A stretch of 5,133 nt of DNA from Pseudomonadota bacterium (GTDB lineage: Bacteria; Myxococcota_A; Polyangia; Polyangiales; Sandaracinaceae): NCBI GenBank assembly GCA_023427125.1, contig JAEZBP010000788.1, forward strand, positions 1-5,133, in the 5' to 3' direction. A model generated the notes under the pieces. The model was not told the DNA's origin. It made no database searches and saw nothing but the letters and a program-made list of their open reading frames with translations. Shown here piece by piece: positions 1 through 5,133 of this stretch; position 1 is the first letter of the stretch; every line of letters begins with the position of its first letter. The position numbers were made by a program, and so were the translations under genes.

Positions 1-1
1 G

Positions 2-682
2 GCGGGCGGCGCCGTCGATGGCGGCGAGGGCGACGGCGCCGAGGCGCGCGCGCGGCTCGCGTACGGCGAGCTCGATCGCGACGGAGACCGCATCCCCGAC
101 GCTCAGGATCGTTGCCCGCTCGACCGCGAGGACTTCGACGAGATCCAGGATGAGGACGGTTGCCCCGAGGAGGACGCGGACTCCGACACCATCGTCGATC
201 CGCGCGATCGCTGTCCGCTCACCGCCGGCTCGCAGACCGACGCCGACTGCGCCGGCTGCCCCGAGCACGCGTGCATGGCCCGCTCGGGCGGCGCGATCGA
301 GATCAGCGAGCGCGTGGAGTTCGAGACCGGCTCCGACGTGATCCTGCCCGAGAGCGAGGCGGTGCTGCGGGACGTCGTCGCGATCGTCGGCACCAACGCG
401 CAGATCGTCCGGATCCGCATCGAGGGGCACACCGACGACGTGGGCGACGACGCGGACAACATGGACCTCTCGCGCCGCCGCGCCGCGAGCGTGATGCGGT
501 GGATGACCGCGCACGGCATCGAGGCGGTGCGCATCGAGGCCTGGGGGTGCGGCGAGCTCCACGCGCTCCGCTCGAACGCGCGCGCGTCGGGGCGCCGCGC
601 GAACCGGCGCGTGGAGTTCATCATCGTCGAGCCGCCGACGTCGGAGGCGCTCCGCGAGGGCTGCCAGCGAGCCGAGCCATGA
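2..682 (+). CDS. OmpA-family protein with TSP3 repeats, 5'-truncated by the window edge
   Basis: This is the C-terminal 226 residues of an outer-membrane or envelope protein that binds peptidoglycan non-covalently. The frame is open from the first bases, so the start lies upstream; the internal ATG at 275 would cut off the repeats. Codons 74-240 encode thrombospondin type-3 calcium-binding repeats (DRDGDRIPDAQDRCP, then DEDGCP and a DADSDTIVDPRDRCP unit). From about 285 to 637 comes a full OmpA C-terminal domain: VEFETGSDVILPES, then IEGHTDD, LSRRRA and NRRVEFIIVE. The Asp at 434-436 and the Arg 15 residues later at 479-481 match the two diaminopimelate-contacting residues of E. coli OmpA, so binding looks intact. 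A 17-residue tail with one Cys follows. The missing N-terminus could be a beta-barrel or a lipoprotein signal; I cannot tell which. The stop is 10 bp before the next gene, which suggests an operon. Family assignment is firm; the biological role is inferred. Confidence 0.93.
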   Translation, partial: AGGAVDGGEGDGAEARARLAYGELDRDGDRIPDAQDRCPLDREDFDEIQDEDGCPEEDADSDTIVDPRDRCPLTAGSQTDADCAGCPEHACMARSGGAIEISERVEFETGSDVILPESEAVLRDVVAIVGTNAQIVRIRIEGHTDDVGDDADNMDLSRRRAASVMRWMTAHGIEAVRIEAWGCGELHALRSNARASGRRANRRVEFIIVEPPTSEALREGCQRAEP

Positions 683-686
683 GAGG
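681..686 (+). promoter_or_regulatory. Ribosome binding site of the surface-protein gene
   Basis: GAGAGG lies 6 nt before the ATG at 693 and overlaps the stop codon of the OmpA gene (TGA 680-682). This supports the 693 start and suggests translational coupling. The ATG at 679-681 that overlaps the same stop is in a different frame and is a decoy. Confidence 0.6.
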
Positions 687-692
687 CGCACG

Positions 693-2984
693 ATGAAGCA
701 GGGTGTGATCGGGATCGTGCTCGTGCTGGTGGGCGTCACAGGCGTGGCGCGCGCGCAGGACGCGGACTCTGACGGCGTGCTCGATCGGAGCGATCGATGT
801 CGCAGCACGCCGGCCGGCGCTGCCGTCGATCCGGCCGGCTGCGCGAGCGTCTGCGACGCGCAGGCGGTGGGCCCGGACGGCTTCGCGCGGACGCTGCTCA
901 CCGAGCTCGGGGTCGGTGAGCTCGCGACGTTCGGATCGAAGACGCCGCCGCCCGCCGGCTATCATCCGCGCGGCAGCCTCGATCCGACCCTCCCGCGCGG
1001 CCTCGGCATCGTCGCGAACCCCGAGCGCGACGGCTTCACGGTCTTCGACGGCGACTTCGTCACCTCCGGCGTGCTCGAGGAGGGGTGGGGCGTCACGGTC
1101 CGCGACCTGAACCGCAACAACAGCTCGGCGACCGGCGGCGACATCTCCGGCTCGATCGTGTCCGCGACCTGCGTGCCGACGGGGCTCTGCGGCGCTCGCG
1201 GCGGCGCGCGCGTTCGATGGCAGGGCCGTGACGGCGTGACGGGCCTCTTCATCGAGCAGGAGGCGCGGATCCTCCACGAGGGGCTCGCCGTCATCGTCCA
1301 CGTCCGGCTCACCAACAACAGCGCCGACGCGGTGGAGGTCTTCTACCTCCGCACGATCGATCCGGACGGCAACCACGTGCTCAACGGCGTCGCCCAGACG
1401 CGCAACACCATCGTGAGCCAGCTGCCTCCGCTCGGCGCGGGCCCCGAGGCGCTCGTCTCGGCGGTGCACGACGCGGCGCTCGACGCGACGATCACGAACG
1501 ACGCCTACATCGCGCTCGCCTCGCGCCATCGCTCGGCGGTCGCCTCGCACGGCGGCGTCACGAACCGCAGCGCGCGCGACGCTCACGTGGGGATCTCGAC
1601 CTTCGCCACCGCGGTGGGCGACACGCGCAACGCCAGCGAGTCGATCAACCTCGCGTTCCGCTTCGATCTCGCGGCCGGCGGCCGGGTGTCGTTCAGCTAC
1701 GTGTACGTCATGGGCGCGACGCCCGCCGATCTCGCGGACGCGCTCGCGTGCGCGGAGGTCGACAGCGACTTCGACGGCGTGCCCGACGCGCTCGACGTGG
1801 ACGACGACGACGACGGAGTGCCGGATCTCCTCGAGCTGCCCGCGTTCGCCGGCGATCCGGGGGCCGACAGCGACGGCGACGGCGTGGCCGACTGGCAAGA
1901 CCCGGACAGCGTTCCCGGCGGCTGCGCCGACGTCGCCGTGCCGATCGGGGTGTGCGACGCGGTGCCGGCCTCGATCGACACCGACCGAGACGGCGTGCCC
2001 GATCACCTCGACCTCGACGCGGACGGCGATGGCGTCACCGACACCCTCGAGTCGGGCGGCGACGACGCCGACGGCGACGGGCGCCCGGACGCGTGCGTGG
2101 GGCACAGCGCGGTCGGAGGCTGCGAGAGCGCGCCGGGCGTGTCGTTGCTCGTCGCCTCGCTGATCGACACCGACGGGAGCGACGGGCCGGATCTGCGCGA
2201 CCTCGACTCGGACGGCGACGGGATCGCCGACAACGACGAGGCTCACGACGTGGACGGCGACGGCACAGCCGACGTGCTCAGGGCGGGTGCTGACCACGAC
2301 GGAGACGGCATCGACGACGCGTACGACCCCGACGCCTCGGGCGCGCCGGTCACCGTGCCGCTCGCGTCGTTCCGCGACGCGGACGGCGACGGAGTCGGCG
2401 ATTGGCTCGAGGTGTGCGGCGACGCCTACGTCACCGGCGCCGAGGTCTGCGACACCGGCGCGCTGCGCGAGACGTGCTCCGCGGTGTGTTTGCTCGCCGG
2501 CATGCAGCCGTGCACCGACGACGCCCAGTGCGACTCGATGATCTGCGATACCACCACGCGCACCTGCGCGCCTTGCCAGGACAGCACGAGCGGCGGCGTG
2601 GACGAGGGCTGCACGAGCGATCGGCCCCTCTGCATCGCGATGAGCTGCGAGGTCTGCGACGACACCGCGAGCGGCGCGTCGGTGGACGAGGGTTGTACGG
2701 CCGCGCTGCCGGAGTGCGACGTCGCCATGCGAACGTGCGGCCCCTGCACGGATCCGATCTGCGCGTCCGACGCGGGCACGCCCGACGCGGGAACTGAGGA
2801 CGCGGGCATGGTCCGCGCGGACTCCGGGACCGACGCGGGCGTCGATGGCGGGCTCGACGCGTCGACCGCGAGGCCGGTCGGCTCGGGCCTGACCTGCGCG
2901 GCGGGCCACCCTCCACGCGGAGGCGTCGCGCCGCTCCTCTTGCTCGCGTTGCTCGCGCTGATCGCGACGCGCCGCCGGCCCTGA
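693..2984 (+). CDS. Exported calcium-binding surface protein with TSP3 array, Cys-rich repeats and MYXO-CTERM-like tail
   Basis: This 763-residue protein is probably displayed on the cell surface. Residues 1-21 are a signal peptide (hydrophobic VIGIVLVLVGVTGV, cut after ARA). One TSP3 repeat with paired Cys follows at 23-50. Residues 60-345 form a beta-rich domain with few charged clusters; I cannot name it, though from memory segments such as YLRTIDPDGNH and the NTIVSQ stretch resemble a module in other large secreted bacterial proteins. Residues 357-570 hold eleven DxDxDG-type motifs expected to bind calcium. Residues 575-599 (CGDAYVTGAEVCD to CSAVC) match the Myxococcus disulfide repeat. 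Two Cys-rich repeats span 625-685, an Asp-Ala-Gly linker 691-724, and the tail from Cys735 is hydrophobic and ends RRRP. The start is supported by the Shine-Dalgarno site and signal peptide. No catalytic motif is seen, so adhesion or an envelope-structural role is inference. It is very likely cotranscribed with the OmpA gene. Confidence 0.93.
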   Translation: MKQGVIGIVLVLVGVTGVARAQDADSDGVLDRSDRCRSTPAGAAVDPAGCASVCDAQAVGPDGFARTLLTELGVGELATFGSKTPPPAGYHPRGSLDPTLPRGLGIVANPERDGFTVFDGDFVTSGVLEEGWGVTVRDLNRNNSSATGGDISGSIVSATCVPTGLCGARGGARVRWQGRDGVTGLFIEQEARILHEGLAVIVHVRLTNNSADAVEVFYLRTIDPDGNHVLNGVAQTRNTIVSQLPPLGAGPEALVSAVHDAALDATITNDAYIALASRHRSAVASHGGVTNRSARDAHVGISTFATAVGDTRNASESINLAFRFDLAAGGRVSFSYVYVMGATPADLADALACAEVDSDFDGVPDALDVDDDDDGVPDLLELPAFAGDPGADSDGDGVADWQDPDSVPGGCADVAVPIGVCDAVPASIDTDRDGVPDHLDLDADGDGVTDTLESGGDDADGDGRPDACVGHSAVGGCESAPGVSLLVASLIDTDGSDGPDLRDLDSDGDGIADNDEAHDVDGDGTADVLRAGADHDGDGIDDAYDPDASGAPVTVPLASFRDADGDGVGDWLEVCGDAYVTGAEVCDTGALRETCSAVCLLAGMQPCTDDAQCDSMICDTTTRTCAPCQDSTSGGVDEGCTSDRPLCIAMSCEVCDDTASGASVDEGCTAALPECDVAMRTCGPCTDPICASDAGTPDAGTEDAGMVRADSGTDAGVDGGLDASTARPVGSGLTCAAGHPPRGGVAPLLLLALLALIATRRRP
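1761..2402 (+). repeat. Array of eleven Asp-rich calcium-binding (TSP3-like) motifs inside the surface protein
   Basis: Nine-residue units of the form DxDxDGxxD begin at residues 357, 370, 392, 429, 442, 458, 492, 505, 519, 534 and 562. A twelfth lies apart at residue 23. Spacing is irregular. Loops of up to about 30 residues, some with paired Cys (411/421, 468/477), separate the clusters. Residues 492-500 (DTDGSDGPD) are a degenerate unit with Ser inserted before the second DG. The motif is known to wrap calcium in thrombospondins and in bacterial OmpA and surface proteins; calcium binding here is inferred. Confidence 0.85.
2565..2747 (+). repeat. Two tandem Cys-rich repeats in the surface protein
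   Basis: Cys residues 625, 628, 640, 647, 652, 655, 668, 675, 682 and 685 follow the pattern C-x2-C-x11/12-C-x6-C-x4/6-C twice. Both units carry a Val-Asp-Glu-Gly-Cys core. A further CxxxxxCxxxxC stretch (607, 613, 618) precedes them. The even count and exported location suggest disulfide-stapled stalk modules. Similar Cys-rich repeats are common in myxobacterial secreted proteins. Confidence 0.75.
2763..2864 (+). repeat. Asp-Ala-Gly-rich low-complexity linker
   Basis: Residues 691-724 contain repeated D-A-G triplets (at TPDAG, TEDAG, TDAG and similar) encoded mainly by GACGCGGG-type units. The segment sits directly before the C-terminal anchor and is probably a disordered acidic spacer. Such tails are typical of Myxococcota surface proteins. 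Confidence 0.7.
2895..2981 (+). other. MYXO-CTERM / GC_trans_RRR-like C-terminal sorting signal
   Basis: Residues 735-763 consist of one Cys (Cys735), a short Gly/Pro-containing spacer, a hydrophobic run of about 15 residues (VAPLLLLALLALIA) and a final TRRRP. This is the tripartite layout of MYXO-CTERM tails, which are thought to be processed by a myxosortase at the Cys region and to lead to surface anchoring. It lacks the Gly-Cys pair and the multiple Cys of the canonical Myxococcus xanthus version. The assignment therefore rests on architecture rather than exact motif. Confidence 0.72.
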
Positions 2985-3005
2985 TGCCCTCGTGATCAAT
3001 CCTGG

Positions 3006-3482
3006 CTAGCAGCTCCAGTTGTAGGCCGTGGAGATGCACGCGCGCCCGGTCGCCGGCACTAGGTGAATCTCGAGGTGGCCAAACCCACGGGGTGGGGGCC
3101 CACATCCCCAGAAGGCGCCCCACACCTCGACCTCCGGCTCGGCGGCGAGGCGCGCTGCGCAGTGCCCGCTGCTGCCATCATTCGATCGCGTCGCCCCACT
3201 CTCGAGACCGAGGGCGTCGGTGAGGGTGGTGACCTGCTCGGGCCGGAGCGAGGTCATGCACGTCAGCCCGCGGGTCACTTGCCCGCCTTGGCGAATGTTC
3301 TGGCACTCGACGAGGCTGAGGGACACGTCCTGCTGTGCGAGAAACCGCTCGACGTCCGCGGCGGAGCCATACTCCAGCGCGTCGCCGGAGGAACGCTCCA
3401 CCGCTCGCTCTCCGCAGCCCGTCGCGAGCGCCAAGACGGAGAGCACCCGGGCCATGAGGCCGACCCTGCCCGCGCGCCACAT
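3006..3482 (-). CDS. Small secreted lipoprotein of unknown function, 158 aa
   Basis: I do not recognise the family. Residues 1-23 form a lipoprotein signal: MWRAGRVG, a hydrophobic stretch, and the lipobox LATGC with lipidated Cys23. The residue after Cys is Gly and no Asp at +2 is seen. The mature part has six Cys (60, 75, 108, 127, 149, 158), enough for three disulfides, and ends at a C-terminal Cys. The sequence VEVWGAFWGCGPPPRGFGHLEIHLVP looks like beta-strands around a Gly/Pro turn. The start is uncertain. ATG 3482 has GGAG only 2 nt away. ATG 3455 gives a 14-residue signal with CAGGG 8 nt upstream. The open frame continues upstream to 3767 with Arg-rich, non-protein-like sequence. It converges on the surface-protein gene with 21 bp between stops. 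The lipobox plus Cys pattern make it a credible real gene. Confidence 0.78.
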   Translation of the reverse strand: MWRAGRVGLMARVLSVLALATGCGERAVERSSGDALEYGSAADVERFLAQQDVSLSLVECQNIRQGGQVTRGLTCMTSLRPEQVTTLTDALGLESGATRSNDGSSGHCAARLAAEPEVEVWGAFWGCGPPPRGFGHLEIHLVPATGRACISTAYNWSC

Positions 3483-3550
3483 CGCTCCAGGATAGCCGAT
3501 GGAGACCGGCTCTACCGTCGCCATCGCTGGCCTGCGAGGTGCTCGGCGAC

Positions 3551-3572
3551 TCTGTGGCGTCTCTGTGGCGTC
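3551..3572. repeat. Perfect 11-bp direct tandem repeat
   Basis: TCTGTGGCGTC occurs at 3551-3561 and again at 3562-3572 with no mismatch, followed by a partial third start (TCTC). On the minus strand it reads GACGCCACAGA twice. It lies about 70-90 bp upstream of the minus-strand lipoprotein start at 3482. It could be a regulator site, a slippage product or part of a dispersed repeat. Confidence 0.8.
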
Positions 3573-3684
3573 TCTCCGCTCGTCAGAGAGCGTGAACCCT
3601 CCCGCCCGTACGTGGGACGCCGAGCGGAGCGGCTCCACGCTCACTGGACCCCGGAGACGGCAGCGCCGACCGCACGGAAGGGCC

Positions 3685-3696
3685 GCGGAGCTCCGC
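3685..3696. repeat. 12-bp perfect palindrome downstream of the second lipoprotein gene
   Basis: GCGGAGCTCCGC is self-complementary and lies 18 bp past the stop of the minus-strand lipoprotein (3715). It is embedded in GGGC...GGCCC, which can add a few imperfect pairs. No T-tract follows on the minus strand, so it is at best a weak or factor-assisted terminator. In sequence this GC-rich it may also be chance. Confidence 0.35.
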
Positions 3697-3714
3697 CCGC
3701 GCGCGCCAGCAAGC

Positions 3715-4035
3715 TCAGGGCTCGATCGGATCGACCCGGCAGCGGCCCTCGTCGCAGTAGGGCTCACCGACGGCGATGCAGTCGTACTCGCAGCTCGCGC
3801 CGCCGCGCTCGTAGGACGCGATCAGATCGGCGGCGTAGGCGGCGCACTCGGCGGCGTGCTCGGCGTTCACCGCCACCGCGCAGCCGAGCGGGCAGCCCGG
3901 GTAGATCACCGTGCACTCGGCGTCGCTCGCGCAGCTGTTCGAGTCCTCGACGTGCGCGTCGAAGTCGGCCTGGATCTGCTCGGAGGTGACGCAGCCCGTG
4001 GCGAGACACGCGAGCAAGAGGAGGCGTACGCGCAT
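3715..4035 (-). CDS. Small Cys-rich lipoprotein of unknown function, 106 aa
   Basis: The protein starts MRVRLLLLACLATGC, a short lipoprotein signal with lipobox LATGC and lipidated Cys15. The next residues are Val-Thr, which gives no inner-membrane retention Asp, so outer-membrane sorting is the default expectation. The mature part has nine Cys in 92 residues (35, 41, 48, 52, 64, 82, 86, 94, 99). They form an N-terminal CASDAEC-IYPGCPLGC block and a C-terminal CEYDC-YCDEGRC block, separated by an Ala-rich helix. From memory, similar small lipoproteins with a DAECT-YPGCPLGC core are frequent in Myxococcota but have no assigned function. ATG 4035 is chosen because it gives the tightest signal; an in-frame GTG at 4071 would add 12 residues and has GGGGA 9 nt upstream. 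It shares the LATGC lipobox with its same-strand neighbour, 232 bp away. Confidence 0.85.
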   Translation of the reverse strand: MRVRLLLLACLATGCVTSEQIQADFDAHVEDSNSCASDAECTVIYPGCPLGCAVAVNAEHAAECAAYAADLIASYERGGASCEYDCIAVGEPYCDEGRCRVDPIEP

Positions 4036-4040
4036 GCGAT

Positions 4041-4065
4041 GGAGGATACGCCCGTGCCATCCTCC
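4041..4065. promoter_or_regulatory. Inverted repeat between divergent starts, candidate operator
   Basis: GGAGGAT (4041-4047) and ATCCTCC (4059-4065) are perfect 7-bp inverted arms around an 11-bp centre. They lie inside the 38-bp gap between the minus-strand lipoprotein start (4035) and the plus-strand sensor start (4074). The position suits a regulator site shared by both genes or a leader hairpin. Each arm also reads as a Shine-Dalgarno-like GGAGG on its strand, but 23-26 nt from the start codon, which is too far for normal initiation. Function is inferred. Confidence 0.4.
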
Positions 4066-4073
4066 GGGCACCG

Positions 4074-5133
4074 ATGCGCTTCCCCTTCCGCATCAAGATC
4101 GCGCTGCTGGCGGCGAGCTGCTCGGCGCTCCCGCTCGCGCTGGTCGGCTGGCTGCTGATCGACGTCAACGCGCGGGAGGTCGAGAGCGCGAGCCAGGCGC
4201 TCCAGCTCGCGCTGGCCGAGGACGTCGCAGGTGGGGTGGATGCGCAGGCGGAGCGGAGCGAGCGGGCCCTCCTCGGCATCGCGCGCGCGGTGACCGACGA
4301 CGCGATCGCTCCCGACGCGCGGATCGCGCTCGCGCTGCGGCTCTTCGAGGGGGCGCCCGATCTCGAGGAGGTCGCGGTCTACGACGCGTCGGGCGCGCTG
4401 ATCGATCGGCTGCGCGATCCCGAGGCCGCCGAGACTCGGACGCCCGAGCGGCTCCCTGCGTCGCTCCGGCCCGAGGAGGGCAGCGCGATCGCTCCGGCCG
4501 AGCGGGTGGACGGCGCGGTGCGCGTGCTCGTGGGGGTACCCCTCCGCGCGCACGATCGCGTCACGGGCTACGCGGCCGCGTCGGTCTCGCTGCTCCCGCT
4601 CCAGCGCGAGATCGAGCGGCTCTCGCTCGCGCATCTCGCGGGCGACGAGGGGGCGCTGCTGCTGATCGACGCGGAAGGGCGGGCGCTCGCCCACCCCGAC
4701 CCAGGTCGACTGCTGAGGACCGCCGCGCCTGCCTTCGATCCGAGCTCGTCCTCGCACGTTCACGGCAGCGCGCAGCGGACCGACCCCGAAGGGCGCGCGT
4801 GGATCACGACCCGGGTGGGGCTCGCGCGGCGGCCCTGGATGGTCATCGCCGAGCTCCCGGAGGACGTGGCGTACGCCTCGCTCGCCGAGATGCGCCTCAT
4901 CGTGCTCGCCACCATCGCGCTCGCGATCCTGCTGGCGGTGCTGGCGTCGTTCGTCTTGGCCAGGCGGCTCTCGGCGCCGATCGCCACGCTGGTCGGCTTC
5001 ACCAAGGCGCTCGCCGCGCGCCGCTTCGACGCGCGCGTCTCGCTCGACACCGGCGACGAGCTCGCCTTGCTCGGCGCGGCGCTGAGCGACGCCGCGCGCG
5101 AGCTCGAGGAGTCCGAGGCGCGCGCCTCGGAGG
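4074..5133 (+). CDS. Transmembrane sensor with double-Cache-like domain and HAMP, truncated at the window end
   Basis: The first 353 residues of a membrane receptor are present and the frame is still open at the end. TM1 is at about residues 9-30 after a basic MRFPFRIKI start. Residues 35-270 form a periplasmic domain with two PAS-like lobes (PDLEEVAVYDASGALIDR near 95-112; ALLLIDAEGRALAHP near 194-208; then WITTRVGLARRPWMVIAELP at 243-262), the layout of dCache_1 ligand sensors. TM2 is at about 274-296. A HAMP follows at 297-348, with Pro302 and the GDELALL segment that starts its second helix, leading into a Glu-rich coiled coil. The output domain (histidine kinase, GGDEF, cyclase, phosphatase or chemoreceptor) lies outside the window and cannot be told. 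ATG 4074 is the first start after the in-frame stop at 3987-3989. No Shine-Dalgarno is visible, so it may be weakly or leaderlessly initiated. It is divergent from the Cys-rich lipoprotein. Confidence 0.9.
   Translation, partial: MRFPFRIKIALLAASCSALPLALVGWLLIDVNAREVESASQALQLALAEDVAGGVDAQAERSERALLGIARAVTDDAIAPDARIALALRLFEGAPDLEEVAVYDASGALIDRLRDPEAAETRTPERLPASLRPEEGSAIAPAERVDGAVRVLVGVPLRAHDRVTGYAAASVSLLPLQREIERLSLAHLAGDEGALLLIDAEGRALAHPDPGRLLRTAAPAFDPSSSSHVHGSAQRTDPEGRAWITTRVGLARRPWMVIAELPEDVAYASLAEMRLIVLATIALAILLAVLASFVLARRLSAPIATLVGFTKALAARRFDARVSLDTGDELALLGAALSDAARELEESEARASE

Larger units (their letters stand above)
3483..3714. other. Non-coding gap between the two lipoprotein genes
   Basis: No frame here reads as a believable protein; the open frames crossing it are Arg-, Pro- and Ser-rich shadows. 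It should hold the 3' end signals of the upstream minus-strand lipoprotein and possibly the promoter of the downstream one. I see a perfect 11-bp tandem duplication, a 5-bp hairpin and a 12-bp palindrome, listed separately or in the findings. There is no convincing -35/-10 pair, and no GC hairpin with a T-tract on either strand. Confidence 0.65.

Noticed and set aside
160..696. 178-codon plus-strand frame overlapping the OmpA gene
   Set aside because: The product is an Arg/Gly/Ala low-complexity string and a shadow of the OmpA frame, which shows clear TSP3 and OmpA motifs.
1761..2402. CRISPR-like or minisatellite DNA repeat suggested by repeated GACGGCGACGG units
   Set aside because: The periodicity is explained by codons for Asp and Gly in calcium-binding motifs. 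Unit spacing is irregular and there are no conserved direct repeats with spacers.
621..2999. 792-codon open frame on the minus strand covering the whole surface-protein gene
   Set aside because: Its product is Arg-, Ala-, Val- and His-rich with no domain, signal peptide or start context. The plus-strand frame has a signal peptide, repeats and an anchor. Long antisense frames are expected in DNA this GC-rich, because stop codons are rare opposite GAC/GGC-rich codons.
2985..3005. Possible bidirectional terminator between convergent stops
   Set aside because: Only 21 bp separate the stops, and I found no stem of useful length or T-tract on either strand.
3063..4158. Two long plus-strand frames (3063-3989 and 3499-4158) opposite the lipoprotein genes
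   Set aside because: They are composed largely of Arg, Ser and Ala with no motifs, and lie antisense to two frames with good lipoboxes and ordered Cys patterns.
3906..4763. 285-codon minus-strand frame opposite the sensor gene
   Set aside because: It is Arg/Glu-rich and motif-free, while the plus strand encodes TM1 and a Cache-like domain there.

Overview
This is a very GC-rich, densely coding bacterial window. Codons end mostly in G or C, secreted proteins carry Asp-rich and Asp-Ala-Gly tails, and one protein ends in a Cys / hydrophobic / Arg-Arg-Arg tripartite tail of the MYXO-CTERM (GC_trans_RRR) kind. This combination points to the Myxococcota, probably a Polyangia or Sandaracinaceae-like lineage. 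The assignment is inferred from composition and protein style; no marker gene is present.

Layout. (1) 2-682, plus strand: the 3' part of an OmpA-family outer-membrane or peptidoglycan-anchoring protein. Thrombospondin type-3 (TSP3) calcium-binding repeats lead into a complete OmpA C-terminal domain. (2) 693-2984, plus strand: a complete 763-residue exported surface protein, 10 bp downstream and very likely in the same operon. It has a signal peptide, one TSP3 repeat, a beta-rich domain of unknown function, eleven more Asp-rich calcium-binding motifs, a myxobacterial disulfide repeat, two Cys-rich repeats, an Asp-Ala-Gly linker and the tripartite sorting tail. (3) 3006-3482, minus strand, converging on it: a small Cys-containing lipoprotein of unknown function. 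(4) 3483-3714: a non-coding gap with a perfect 11-bp tandem duplication and short palindromes. (5) 3715-4035, minus strand: a second, very Cys-rich small lipoprotein. (6) 4074 to the window end, plus strand, divergent from it across 38 bp: the N-terminal half of a membrane sensor (TM, double-Cache-like periplasmic domain, TM, HAMP) whose output domain lies beyond the window.

Together the genes describe a cell-envelope neighbourhood. A peptidoglycan-binding OmpA protein and a calcium-binding, probably surface-anchored partner are made together, followed by two envelope lipoproteins and a ligand-sensing transmembrane receptor. Nothing in the window shows that the lipoproteins and sensor work with the first two genes. 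No RNA gene, CRISPR array, insertion sequence or convincing intrinsic terminator was seen. I found no clear previously undescribed system. The best leads are the OmpA/surface-protein pair with its unassigned beta-rich domain, the divergent lipoprotein/sensor junction with an inverted repeat between the starts, and the possible interspersed repeat at 3551-3592.
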